Assembly (NCBI GenBank): GCA_030602585.1
Contig: JAUVZJ010000001.1
Coordinates: 37,755 to 101,754 of the forward strand
From: Candidatus Methanophagales archaeon
Lineage (GTDB): Archaea > Halobacteriota > Syntropharchaeia > Alkanophagales > Methanospirareceae
Length of the DNA: 64,000 bases
Direction: 5' to 3'
The translations under genes were made by a program, and so were the position numbers. Of the stretch, positions 22,088 through 31,932 are shown piece after piece (within the stretch, counting starts at the first letter, position 1; each line of letters starts with the position of its first letter). Below the pieces are notes generated by a model. That model worked only from the letters and a program-made list of their open reading frames with translations, made no database searches and was not told the DNA's origin.

Positions 22088-22488
22088 AAATTGATGAAGA
22101 AGTTATTTTAGAAATTGAAAAAAGAAGAAAACTTGCTGATCACTACTATGACAATTTCAGGAAGTATTACGAGAATAAAAATTATTCTAAAGCTTCCGAG
22201 TTCCTATGGGGATCGTTGAATGCGCTTGTCTATGCCATTGGATTGCTTCACGAGGAAAAGGTAAGCGACCATGGAAAGGTTGTAGATTTTATAAAAGAGT
22301 TAGCGGATGTATATAGTGACAAAGAAATAGAGGGATGTTTGGCATCCGCACAAACTATTCATGCAAATTTCTTCCACGATTTCATGGACGAATTGATGTT
22401 TGAAGACAATAGAAAAAGAACCGAAAAACTGTTAGAGAAGTTGGTGAAAATTCTGGATGCGGAACTTAAAGCAGGTTTAAAGAAATGA
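22084..22488 (+). CDS. PaREP1/HEPN-like helical protein
   Basis: RRKLADHYYDNFRKYYENKNYSKASEFLWGSLNALVYAIGLLHEEKVSDHG resembles PaREP1. Confidence 0.65.
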   Translation: MKIDEEVILEIEKRRKLADHYYDNFRKYYENKNYSKASEFLWGSLNALVYAIGLLHEEKVSDHGKVVDFIKELADVYSDKEIEGCLASAQTIHANFFHDFMDELMFEDNRKRTEKLLEKLVKILDAELKAGLKK

Positions 22489-22529
22489 AAGGAATAAGGG
22501 ATAAGTCAGAACTGATAAACAGATTATTT

Positions 22530-22622
22530 TCATTCCGTGGTTGAAGATATGGAGGTTCGTAATATCTTCTTTCTTTTTTCGAAATTCATGCCGAAGTCCA
22601 AGAATACACGGTTTTCGTTCAT
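22530..22622 (-). pseudogene. Fragment of MBL-fold (RNase J-like) N-terminus
   Basis: MNENRVFLDFGMNFEKRKKILRTSISSTTE*; duplicates the ENRVFLDxGxNFxKxKK segment of the fragment at 23145-23315. Confidence 0.6.
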
Positions 22623-22864
22623 CACCTCTTAGAAGCCTCCAATACGGTTATTCCCACAAGTTCATCATCCTTATATCTGAGCAAGATGCCGTTCTCCAGC
22701 ATTTCCGAATCTGTTGCTTTTTGCGGTCTTTTGAAACTGATGTAAAGAACATCCGCTTCTTTGTCGTAGTCTATCCACATCTTACCGACCGGGAATTTCA
22801 GAAGATGCGGTGTCGCTTTAAAAACCTCTTCCAATACTTCCTCTTGTGCTATTCCTTTCGCCAT
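22622..22864 (-). CDS. DUF2283 protein (putative antitoxin)
   Basis: MWIDYDKEADVLYISFKRPQKATDSEMLENGILLRYKDDELVGITVLEASKR. Confidence 0.85.
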   Translation of the reverse strand: MAKGIAQEEVLEEVFKATPHLLKFPVGKMWIDYDKEADVLYISFKRPQKATDSEMLENGILLRYKDDELVGITVLEASKR

Positions 22865-23154
22865 AGTATCGCCTCCTTTTCTAATTTTATCTTGCTTGCA
22901 AAATATGAGGTTACTATAAATCCATCTTCTTTACTAATTTCTTTGTACACTGTCGCTAAAAACTTATCCTTCTCAAGCTCTTTCAATGCAATAAACGCCG
23001 CTTTGTAACCCTTTATAATATAATCGGGCTCTTCAATTGCATTAAGCGCATTATCATAATAGCCGGCTAAATCATCGTGGTTTTCAATAATGTGAAGCCA
23101 TCTTTCCGCTGTTAGTCTAATGGGAACGCCATTTTTTGACATTATTATATCCAT
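22849..23154 (-). CDS. PBECR-like (barnase/EndoU/ColE5-type) putative toxin
   Basis: VPIRLTAERWLHIIENHDDLAGYYDNALNAIEEPDYIIKG...; overlaps the DUF2283 gene. Confidence 0.65.
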   Translation of the reverse strand: MDIIMSKNGVPIRLTAERWLHIIENHDDLAGYYDNALNAIEEPDYIIKGYKAAFIALKELEKDKFLATVYKEISKEDGFIVTSYFASKIKLEKEAILWRKE

Positions 23155-23315
23155 TTTTCAACTCCCTTTAAATCTCTCAATCTCATTTCCATTATTTTCT
23201 TTCCTTTTTTGAAATTCGCCCCGGGGTCCAGAAATACACGGTTTTCTTTATCTGTCCGCAGAGTTTTGTTTCCTCCTATTTCACCTACGCCGCCATAAAC
23301 AGTTAAAGTGGTCAT
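23145..23315 (-). pseudogene. Truncated MBL-fold hydrolase (RNase J/beta-CASP-like) N-terminus, 56 aa
   Basis: Hand-read: MTTLTVYGGVGEIGGNKTLRTDKENRVFLDPGANFKKGKKIMEMRLRDLKGVEKWI*; VYGGVGEIGGNKxLxxDKxxRVFLDFG is a typical MBL N-terminus. Confidence 0.65.
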
Positions 23316-23321
23316 TTTTTC

Positions 23322-26300
23322 TCAATCTACATTTATATCAATTATTTTTGAATCAGGCATTATTTCAGCTAACAAATTAACACTTTCAGGATGGCATGTG
23401 AAGTAAAGAATTTGATTGGTTTTTGCTAATTCTTTGATAGCTTCACATGCTGCTCGGAATCTTTTAGGGTCAAAATTTACAAGAATGTCATCGAAAACAA
23501 TAGGTAAGGATTCCGCTCTTTTACTAAATTCACGAACGAAACCAAATCTCAACGATAAATAGAGTTGTTCCGCGGTTCCTCTACTCAAATCCTGAATATC
23601 TTTTCGTCTGCCATCTTTATCCTCGACATAGATTTTCGCTTCGTCTAATGGTGCATAAATCCGTGAATACCTCCCAAGGGTCATTTTTGAAAAGAAAGAT
23701 TGTGCTTCCTTAATAACTCCAGGTTGCCTCTCCTGTTCGTATTTTTCAATCGCTTTTCCCATGATAGTTCTTGCCAACGTAAGTATTGACCATTCATCAG
23801 AGTTTTTCTTCAGTTTTTGCATCTTCACGGTTTTTTCCATTCGCAAAAAAGAGCCTTCCTCCCCCCGCTCTATTTGTTCGATTTCTTTAGCAATACCACC
23901 TCGTTTTTCTCTGAGTTCTGAAAGATTATTTTCTATCTCTTCAAGTCTCTCCTTTAGCTGTAATTCCTTTTCTTCCAAGTCCTCAGGAGATGTCTCCTCC
24001 AGTTCGTTGATGAAATCAAAATAGGGTTTTCCATCACCGCTAATTCTCTTAATATTTTGTTCTCCCTGGAGAATTTCATCCATTAGTTTATTACGCTCTT
24101 CCCAGTTTCTTGCGTTCTCTCTAAATTCAGTTTCAGATTCAGCAAAACCTTGAGATAAGAGCTCGGAAACTGTTCTCTGTCGCTCTTCAAGTTTTATTTC
24201 TAAATTCCGAAGTTCAAGTTTCAGACTTTCTTCGTCTATATCCAGTTGTTCCAAGGTTTTGCTATCCTCTATGGCTTGATTCAATTCCTCTGTTATTTTC
24301 TCCAATTCCACGATTACATTTATCTCTTCCTTTTTTCTATTACAGTCTTCTAGAACAGAAGAGACTTTGGTTTCGTATTTCTCAATGGATTGTTGAATTG
24401 AGTTAATTCGCACCTTAATTTCCTCGATTGATTTTTGCTTTTCAATGCACGTCTTAATTGTTGCAAAGATATCAATCGTTCCCTCGGGCGTTAGTTCTGA
24501 GTCTAAACCTCTTTCAGTGAGCCAGTTTCTCCATTCCTTTTGAGCTTTTTCTTCTTCTTTTCTTAGTGCTTCCAGTTTCTTTTTTACAGTATTTGCTTCC
24601 TCGCTGAGTTTTACCAACTTTTGATCCAGCGTTTCCTGTTGTTTCTTCAATTCATTTAATTTTAACTGGTTTTCAGAAGCTGCCCGGAGTTCTGAATCTT
24701 TATTTTCTATTTGTTGGGGGTCTGGAATGTCCTCAAAATCGCATATCTGAGCATTTGATAGTATTTCATTTTTGATTTTTTGCAGCGCAGATTCAAGCTT
24801 GTTTCTCCGTTCAGACAAGTCCCTCGATCTTTCGATTAAATCTTCAGCCTCTTTGTCTTCGAATCCTTCTGGTGTAGTTGTTGAAAGTTCTTTTCTGCTT
24901 AAAATAATATAAAAGGTGGCAGATATAGACAAGATTGCGAGAATACTGATGCCTATCACCCAGTTATTCCCAAAAATTGATAGTATCAAGGAAACGATTC
25001 CAGCAGCAATAAGCATAAGTGCAGGCCAAAGGGGTAGCTTTGGAAGGGGCTCTGCTCGATGTGGTTTGAGAATAGTGAACAGTTCTTCTTTTTCTTCGAG
25101 ATTGCGCATGTCAACTTCCTTTTCTTTTAAATTGGGGTATTTTATTCGCAGGAGTTGTAGAGATTTTCTTTCTTGTTCCAATTTTTTTTCGTCTATTTGC
25201 TGAAGCGACTGGGTTTTGAGATGTTTATTTACTTTCTCTATCTCCTCTTCGATATTTTTAATGTTTTGCTCGATTCCTTGAACTTCTTTTTCAGTATCAC
25301 GATTTTTTTCTTTCGCCTCTTCCAATGTGTTATGTTTTCTTCTTACTGTTTCCTTAGTGGGTATGGAGATATCAAATTTGGATAGTTTCTCCTCATCCCA
25401 ATCAGGTCCTATTTCATGTAGTGAACCCTTTAGCCCCTCTTTGTCTCTTTTTAGGTTTTCTTCTAACGTTGGCAGGCCTTTTGTAGCAGAGATATATTTA
25501 TCCTGTCCCTTTTGAAGTTCAAGGATTTTATCCTTATTACCGATTAGCTTTTCATCTATTTTTGTCACCGATTTTTGGATTTTGATTTTTTTGAGTCCCT
25601 CATTCTTTTCAGAAATACTCTCGTTTAATTCATCGATTTTTTCTATGTTTCTTTCCAACAGTTCTATGCCGTTTTCAGGAAAGTTCTCTATCTCAGGGAT
25701 TTTTTGTAGACGCTCTTTAGCTTCTTGTATTTTCCTCCAATCATCCCAAACTCTAATCAAGTTTGTAGTGTGGTTGAATTTGGTTCTTATTTGATTTCGT
25801 TCTTGTTCGACATTTGCAATCTCCTTAGTTATCTCTTCTAACTCATTGTGGAGACGATCAAAATTTTGGGTGTCTTTTTCTATTTCGCGGAGTCTTGAAT
25901 CTATACTTTTAATTTCATTGAATAGAGCATTAATTTCTGGTTTGCTCCCACGCTCCTTAAAAAAACTGCCAGCTTCTGTTTCCAGATTTTTTTGCACTTC
26001 TGAGAGGGAAACAGCACCTATTCCTGTTCCTGCGCTGTAGATTCGCCCTTTGACTGCCTCACTGTTGAGTGTTTCAAAATCCTGGAGTTCGGTGAGTCCA
26101 AATGCGTAGATGTTCTCGAAAATGTCTTTGTTGGCATGTCCGAGGAGGTTAGAGAGTTCTGTGGTTCCACCTGTTGAACCATCGGGAAAAATTACCTTTA
26201 CATTATGGGTCCCCTTAGAATAGCGTTCAATTGTATATCTTGTATTATCGGCATTTGATATGATTAATCTACCGCCGTGATTGCCACCAGCAAGGGGTGG

Positions 26301-26483
26301 ATAAAGATTGAGTCCACTGCGTCTGTCAGGGAAACCGAAGAGGATTCGCTTTTGGAAAGACAGAATAGTTGATTTCCCAGCTTCATTAGGTCCAATAAAG
26401 ATGGTGAGACCCGGGGTTAAATTCTTTATGTGATAATTGTGAAATATTCCAAAACCGTCAATATAAATTTCTTCAAACTTCAT
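23322..26483 (-). CDS. YhaN-like Rad50/SbcC-type AAA ATPase with internal transmembrane hairpin
   Basis: Walker A FIGPNEAGKSTIL; long coiled coils; central LWPALMLIAAGIVSLILSIFGNNWVIGISILAILSISATFYIIL; C-terminal LSRGTAEQLYLSLRFGFVREF...PIVFDDILVNFDPKR. Confidence 0.9.
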   Translation of the reverse strand: MKFEEIYIDGFGIFHNYHIKNLTPGLTIFIGPNEAGKSTILSFQKRILFGFPDRRSGLNLYPPLAGGNHGGRLIISNADNTRYTIERYSKGTHNVKVIFPDGSTGGTTELSNLLGHANKDIFENIYAFGLTELQDFETLNSEAVKGRIYSAGTGIGAVSLSEVQKNLETEAGSFFKERGSKPEINALFNEIKSIDSRLREIEKDTQNFDRLHNELEEITKEIANVEQERNQIRTKFNHTTNLIRVWDDWRKIQEAKERLQKIPEIENFPENGIELLERNIEKIDELNESISEKNEGLKKIKIQKSVTKIDEKLIGNKDKILELQKGQDKYISATKGLPTLEENLKRDKEGLKGSLHEIGPDWDEEKLSKFDISIPTKETVRRKHNTLEEAKEKNRDTEKEVQGIEQNIKNIEEEIEKVNKHLKTQSLQQIDEKKLEQERKSLQLLRIKYPNLKEKEVDMRNLEEKEELFTILKPHRAEPLPKLPLWPALMLIAAGIVSLILSIFGNNWVIGISILAILSISATFYIILSRKELSTTTPEGFEDKEAEDLIERSRDLSERRNKLESALQKIKNEILSNAQICDFEDIPDPQQIENKDSELRAASENQLKLNELKKQQETLDQKLVKLSEEANTVKKKLEALRKEEEKAQKEWRNWLTERGLDSELTPEGTIDIFATIKTCIEKQKSIEEIKVRINSIQQSIEKYETKVSSVLEDCNRKKEEINVIVELEKITEELNQAIEDSKTLEQLDIDEESLKLELRNLEIKLEERQRTVSELLSQGFAESETEFRENARNWEERNKLMDEILQGEQNIKRISGDGKPYFDFINELEETSPEDLEEKELQLKERLEEIENNLSELREKRGGIAKEIEQIERGEEGSFLRMEKTVKMQKLKKNSDEWSILTLARTIMGKAIEKYEQERQPGVIKEAQSFFSKMTLGRYSRIYAPLDEAKIYVEDKDGRRKDIQDLSRGTAEQLYLSLRFGFVREFSKRAESLPIVFDDILVNFDPKRFRAACEAIKELAKTNQILYFTCHPESVNLLAEIMPDSKIIDINVD

Positions 26484-27757
26484 GTGAATTTGCCCCCAAT
26501 AAGTTTATCCAGGCAGAGTGCTTCTGCCTTTTTTATTAAATAACGAAAATGTTCGTCATCAATGGATTCAAGAAGTTTTCTCCCACTTGGAGATGTAAAT
26601 AATGGGTCGAGGCTATCTTTAAGTTCAGCCATCTTATTTTCATCATGCGAAAATTCTTCAAACAGCTTGACCAAATCACCGATAAAGTCCTTGCGCTCCA
26701 ACAGTGATTTCCAATCGATTTCAGGATTCGTATAGTCCTCAATACTTTCAATCCAAACGAATTGTTTTTCCCCTTCTTCATTCTCCCTTATGTCTTTGAG
26801 GACGTCATCTAAAACACCTTTTCGAGCGATAGATGAGTGCAGGGCACCTCTACCGGTAAGGATAATTCTACAAATTGATGGGCGTCCCATTGCTTCTTTC
26901 CGGATCTTTTCGATGTAGTTGTGTAATTTTGAGATTAGTTCCTGTTCTGTGTGGAGGGCGTCAATTGATAGCTCTTCTACAAACCATCTCATGGAATCAA
27001 CTTCGATAAATTCGGCAGTTGGTTCCCCTTTTTCATCGACATTGACCAGAAAACAGCCTCTAGCACCTGTCTCCCTGGGATGAAGACCCTGAGGATTGCC
27101 CGGATAAATTACCAGCGGATTATCCTCATTTATAATAGCCTTTTTGTGGACATGACCGAGAGCCCAATAATCGAAATTTCGGATGATTAAGTCCTGTAAT
27201 GTGCAAGGTGCATAAGGTTCGTGTTCTGTGTTAGTTCCAACATTGCAATGTAACATACCAATGGAGAACAGAGCTTTTTTTGATTGTGACATTTTAGGGT
27301 ATTTGTTAGTAAGATTTGTTTTTATCTCTCGATTGTGAAAACTAATGCCATAGATTTGGGCAATTTCCTCGCCATCTTTTTCGACCGAGACCTTCTCCAC
27401 AGATTTTCCCTTGAAGATATGAACATTTTTTGGCCAGTCCAAGTTGACTGACCACCCATCTAATGGGTCATGGTTTCCGTGTACAATAAATGCTTTTATT
27501 CCCGCATCAGATAATCTTTTCAGACCATCTCGAAATCGAAGTTGTGCTCGCAAGCTTCTATCGCCCCCATCATAAATATCCCCTGCAATTAATAGGAAAT
27601 CAATTTGTTTTTCAATACCAAGATCAATTATTTTATTGAATGCTTTAAATGTTGCTTCTGTTAATTCTGAACTTATTTCTTCATTTACTTCGGAAATCCC
27701 CTTAAAGGGGCTATCTAAATGTAGGTCTGCTGTATGTATAAAACTAAAAGGTTTCAT
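26480..27757 (-). CDS. YhaO-like Mre11/SbcD-type metallophosphoesterase
   Basis: FIHTADLHLDSPFKG, LLIAGDIYDGGDRS, VHGNHDPLDG, ALGHVHKK; overlaps the ATPase gene. Confidence 0.92.
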   Translation of the reverse strand: MKPFSFIHTADLHLDSPFKGISEVNEEISSELTEATFKAFNKIIDLGIEKQIDFLLIAGDIYDGGDRSLRAQLRFRDGLKRLSDAGIKAFIVHGNHDPLDGWSVNLDWPKNVHIFKGKSVEKVSVEKDGEEIAQIYGISFHNREIKTNLTNKYPKMSQSKKALFSIGMLHCNVGTNTEHEPYAPCTLQDLIIRNFDYWALGHVHKKAIINEDNPLVIYPGNPQGLHPRETGARGCFLVNVDEKGEPTAEFIEVDSMRWFVEELSIDALHTEQELISKLHNYIEKIRKEAMGRPSICRIILTGRGALHSSIARKGVLDDVLKDIRENEEGEKQFVWIESIEDYTNPEIDWKSLLERKDFIGDLVKLFEEFSHDENKMAELKDSLDPLFTSPSGRKLLESIDDEHFRYLIKKAEALCLDKLIGGKFT

Positions 27758-27925
27758 TATTTGGCTCCTTTATCATATATTCTTACTTCTTTAGTCACGA
27801 TATGATTCATCACACCTAAGTAGGGCAGGGGCAAAATTCCCCTATTCATCTTTTTTATTACCCTCCCTTATTCACCTCGCACATCTTTTACCTATGTTAA
27901 ATCATATATTAATTCTTTACTGCCC

Positions 27926-29140
27926 TCACTTCAACATCTCCCTAACCACATCCACATCAGCATCCACCTCCTTTGGCGGTTCGCATATCCTTATCACGCG
28001 TTCCGGATCTTTCAATAAATGCCCTGTAGTAATGCACACAATCCTCTCATCCCTTTCTATTTCGCCCATCTGAACCAATTTCTTCAACCCTGCGAATGAA
28101 GCCGCACTTGCAGGCTCTACACCTATGCCTTCCAGTCTTGCGAGCATGAGCTGCGCTTCCGTTATCTCATCGTCAGTCACCGATTCCGCAACACCACCTG
28201 AGTCCCTTATAGCGGTTAAAGCCTTTGCGGCATTCACCGGATTCCCTATCCGTATCGCAGACGCAATCGTTTCCGGTTTATCCTCCGGTATTATCTCCGA
28301 GTTACCTTCTTTAAAAGCGTTCACTATTGGTTTCGCACCCTCTGCTTGAATACCGGTCATCTTTGGAACTGAATCAGCAATGCCCAAAGTCTTCAACTCC
28401 GAAAAACCTTTAAATATCGCACTTATGTTCCCTGCATTCCCGACCGGCAGAATAACCCTATCAGGAACTTCCCAGTCGAGTTTTTCCGCAACCTCAAACG
28501 CTATTGTCTTCTGACCTTCCAACCGGTAAGGATTCACGGAATTCAACAAGTAAAGTTTCTCTTCCTCGCATAACACGCGAACAACGCGTAAAGCATCGTC
28601 AAAATTACCTTTTAGCGAGAATACCTTTGCACCGTGCATCATCGCCTGTGCTACTTTCCCTAATGCCACTTTTCCCTTTGGTAGCAGAACGTAGCACGGA
28701 AAACCTACTTTTGCCGCAAAGATGGCAAGTGATGCGGAAGTATTGCCCGTAGATGCACATGCTACGCCTTTCACACCCAATTCCACCGCTTTCGTCACTC
28801 CTACGGTCATTCCACGGTCTTTAAACGAACCAGAAGGGTTCAGTCCCTCGTGCTTCACCCACAAATCATCAATGCCGATGGATTTAGCAAGTCTATCGCA
28901 CCTGTACAAAGGTGTGTTCCCTTCGTTTATCGTTACAGGTTTTGTTTCTTGATCGAAAGGCAATAAAACACGATACTTCCACACGCCTTCTCCTTTCGCT
29001 TTAACCACTCGCTCCGTATCTATTTCCGAATAATCGTATTTTATATCCAGCAAACCGTCGCATTTTCTGCACGTATATACTATGTCGTCCTTAGAGTAGC
29101 GTGCCCCGCATCTTATGCATTCTACTTCGTATTCTCGCAT
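27926..29140 (-). CDS. thrC: Threonine synthase
   Basis: MREYEVECIRCGARYSKDDIVYTCRKCDGLLDIKYDY; HEGLNPSGSFKDRGMTVGVTKAVELG. Internal Met at 29140 is the likely start (the ORF extends to 29245). Confidence 0.95.
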   Translation of the reverse strand: MREYEVECIRCGARYSKDDIVYTCRKCDGLLDIKYDYSEIDTERVVKAKGEGVWKYRVLLPFDQETKPVTINEGNTPLYRCDRLAKSIGIDDLWVKHEGLNPSGSFKDRGMTVGVTKAVELGVKGVACASTGNTSASLAIFAAKVGFPCYVLLPKGKVALGKVAQAMMHGAKVFSLKGNFDDALRVVRVLCEEEKLYLLNSVNPYRLEGQKTIAFEVAEKLDWEVPDRVILPVGNAGNISAIFKGFSELKTLGIADSVPKMTGIQAEGAKPIVNAFKEGNSEIIPEDKPETIASAIRIGNPVNAAKALTAIRDSGGVAESVTDDEITEAQLMLARLEGIGVEPASAASFAGLKKLVQMGEIERDERIVCITTGHLLKDPERVIRICEPPKEVDADVDVVREMLK

Positions 29141-29266
29141 GACAAAACTCCCTATCAATGGTATTAACAGAGATGTAATAAGAATATAAAGGAAGTTTTT
29201 AAATAAAAATCGAAAACGAGTTATAGAGAAAAGTGGGGACGTCATAGTTAAGGAGGAATAACGGAT

Positions 29267-30400
29267 ATGAAACTGGAAAGAGAAGAGATTCTAAGTGCAA
29301 TATATCATTGTGTGAAATGTAAGCTGTGCAGTATTTCGAGTTTTCATCCAACCGAGGAGTGGTTACCTTTATGCCCCAGCGGGCGATTTTATGGCTATCA
29401 GGCATTCTATGCACCCGGTAGATTGGAGATTTTTAGAGAAATATTGGAAGGTGAGCTATCAGAGCCTACGGAAGGATTATTGAATGCGGTCTATGCATGC
29501 ACGCTATGCGGGGCGTGTTATGAGAAATGCAAGCAGATAACAAGTGTGGAAATACGGTTGCCGGAACTGTTTGAGGAGCTGAGGGGAGTGCTGGTAAATA
29601 AAGGGTGGTTTCTTGACACCCATAGAAAGATTGCGGAAAAGATAAAAGAAACGAGAAATGCGTATGGCGAGAAAGATAAGTATAAATACGAATACGAAGC
29701 GAAATCGCTCTATGGGACGGATGTTCTCTACTATATCGGCTGCACTGCTCGCTACCGCGTGCCGGAGATTGCCGATTCTATGCTGCAAATCTTTGATAAG
29801 TTAGGGATAAAATACCAGGTAATGGAAGACGAATGGTGCTGTGGCTCGGTTTTACTCAGAACAGGACAGGTAGAAGATGCGAAGGTGCTTATGGAACACA
29901 ACATAGAGGAGATAAAGAGGAGTGGTGCGAAGACCGTTGTTTTCACCTGCCCTGGATGTTTAAAGACGTTCGAGAAGGATTATCCCGATATGGCTGTCGA
30001 ACTGGTGCATTCCACGCAATTATTAACACGATTGGGGAATATGAAGGTGAAGAGGTTGGGTATGGAAGTGGCTTATCACGACCCCTGCCATCTGGGTAGG
30101 GATTTGGGCATATACGAAGAGCCGAGGGCGGTTTTAAAAGAAGTGGCGGATGTGAAGGCAATGAAAAGGGAAAGGGAGCAAGCGTGGTGTTGTGGCTCCG
30201 GCGGTGGTGTTAAATCCGCTTATGGCGAGTTTGCGTTGTGGAGTGCCGGCGAACGAATAAAAGAAGCGAAGGGGGCGGGTGTTGAAGCGATTGTGAGTGC
30301 ATGCCCGTTCTGTAAAAGGAACTTGAGGGAAGCCGCAGAGAATGAAGGAATGAAAGTATATGATGTTGTAGAACTTGTAAACAGGAGTCTGGAGGGTTGA
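29267..30400 (+). CDS. HdrD/GlcF-like iron-sulfur oxidoreductase (2x[4Fe-4S] plus CCG domains)
   Basis: CTLCGACYEKCKQ; YYIGCTARYRVPEIADS; DEWCCGS; YHDPCHLGRDLGIYEEPR; AWCCGSGGGVK. Confidence 0.92.
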   Translation: MKLEREEILSAIYHCVKCKLCSISSFHPTEEWLPLCPSGRFYGYQAFYAPGRLEIFREILEGELSEPTEGLLNAVYACTLCGACYEKCKQITSVEIRLPELFEELRGVLVNKGWFLDTHRKIAEKIKETRNAYGEKDKYKYEYEAKSLYGTDVLYYIGCTARYRVPEIADSMLQIFDKLGIKYQVMEDEWCCGSVLLRTGQVEDAKVLMEHNIEEIKRSGAKTVVFTCPGCLKTFEKDYPDMAVELVHSTQLLTRLGNMKVKRLGMEVAYHDPCHLGRDLGIYEEPRAVLKEVADVKAMKREREQAWCCGSGGGVKSAYGEFALWSAGERIKEAKGAGVEAIVSACPFCKRNLREAAENEGMKVYDVVELVNRSLEG

Positions 30401-31818
30401 TGAACATGAATCAAAATTTCTTAAAGTTTGTGCATGCGATGGTAGGAGAAGAGAACGCAACAGACGACAGGGCAATCTGCGCTTCTTATTCGAGAGACCA
30501 GCACTGGCACTTCGTTCCTGCAAGGAATCCGGCTTATGTCGTGCGACCTGCGAACAAAGAAGAAGTGAAGAAGGTTTTAATGCTCGCAAACGAAGAGAAA
30601 ATACCGGTGATACCTTACAGCACGGGCATAAATGTAAGGGGATTGACAATCCCTGTCCACGAAGGCAGTATTCTGTTAGACCTCTCAAGGATGAACCGCA
30701 TACTGGAAATAAATCCTGCGATGAAGACTGCGACGGTGGAGCCGGGCGTGACTTTCGGGATGCTGCTTGAAAAGACTAAGGAATACAAATTGCGACCCGC
30801 ATTCCCGGATGCGCCGCTTACAGTAAGCGTATTGGTAAATTATTACTTGCGTGGGATATATCAAACTGCGGCGGCGGATGGTCATGACCACACATTGTCG
30901 TATGAGATGGTTCTTCCTAACGGTGAGATAATAAAAACAGGGTCACGGTCTCTTTCCGAGATGCCTTATTTCCGATATGGTGTGGGTCCTGACTTCACCG
31001 GTGTTTTCTGCGCTCATCCCGGCACGTGCGGCGTGGTGACCGAATTGACAGCAAAGCTTTACAGGTTGTATGATAACAAAAAAGTCTATTTCATTGGTTT
31101 TGACGACGTGAGCGCATCAACGAAATTTATTTACAATTTGATGCATGACGAATTAGCTGCGAGTATCAGGTTAGTGGACAATCAGAGCTGGTTGAAAGGG
31201 ATATGCGGCACTTTTGATTATCGTTATGAGGAGCTACCGAAGTTCGTGTTGTGCATGTTGGTGGAAGGAGTGGATGGCATATTCGAGGCGAAGGATAAGT
31301 TAGTGGTCGAATATATAAAAGAATCTCGCGGAAAGGTGTTGGAATTCCCGGAGGAGTTCAAAAGGACCTTCGAGGAAGAGAGTTTAGGTGGTGCGGAGAA
31401 GAGCTGCATGGTGTTTGGCTTACGTGGTAATTACCATTGCATAGGGTTCTACGGACCTTTGACGCTGGCTGCGAGATATTATGAGCTGCATGAAGCGACT
31501 GCATTGGAGGTTGGAATACCAGAGGACCACGTTCATTTCTATCTCGACCCGATATACAATTTTCACGGGCAGCTTTGTTACGTTGAGCTTGATATATTTT
31601 ACGATGGCAGCGATTTGGAATTCGGTGAGAAGCTGCGGAATTATAATGAGATACAATTCCAGCGGTTGCTTGACCTGGGTATCTATGGCTGGTTCAGACC
31701 TTATGCGGGGATAATACAGCCGACAGTGGAGAGAATAGGGTATCTTGCAGAGGTCTGGAAGAAGTTCCTCAAGGTTTTGGACCCGAATGAGATAATGAAC
31801 AGAGGAAAACTATTCTAA
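30397..31818 (+). CDS. GlcD-like FAD-linked oxidoreductase (D-lactate/glycolate dehydrogenase family)
   Basis: VVRPANKEEVKKVLMLANEEKIPVIPYSTGINVRGLTIPVHEGSILLDLSRMNRILEINPAMKTATVEPGVTFGML; overlaps the HdrD-like gene. Confidence 0.9.
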   Translation: MMNMNQNFLKFVHAMVGEENATDDRAICASYSRDQHWHFVPARNPAYVVRPANKEEVKKVLMLANEEKIPVIPYSTGINVRGLTIPVHEGSILLDLSRMNRILEINPAMKTATVEPGVTFGMLLEKTKEYKLRPAFPDAPLTVSVLVNYYLRGIYQTAAADGHDHTLSYEMVLPNGEIIKTGSRSLSEMPYFRYGVGPDFTGVFCAHPGTCGVVTELTAKLYRLYDNKKVYFIGFDDVSASTKFIYNLMHDELAASIRLVDNQSWLKGICGTFDYRYEELPKFVLCMLVEGVDGIFEAKDKLVVEYIKESRGKVLEFPEEFKRTFEEESLGGAEKSCMVFGLRGNYHCIGFYGPLTLAARYYELHEATALEVGIPEDHVHFYLDPIYNFHGQLCYVELDIFYDGSDLEFGEKLRNYNEIQFQRLLDLGIYGWFRPYAGIIQPTVERIGYLAEVWKKFLKVLDPNEIMNRGKLF

Positions 31819-31819
31819 C

Positions 31820-31856
31820 AAACTTTCTTTGAAAAAGAAAGTTTGATCAAAGAAAC
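31820..31856. terminator. Hairpin just downstream of glcD-like gene
   Basis: caaactttctttgaaaaagaaagtttg inverted repeat immediately after the stop codon; related sequence at 61618-61690. Confidence 0.5.
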
Positions 31857-31932
31857 ATTTAGAATAGTTTTTCTTTTCCGTAAACGCTTTTCTTTTTTAA
31901 AGAAAAGGGTTTAGTAGAAGTGAGAATCAGTT

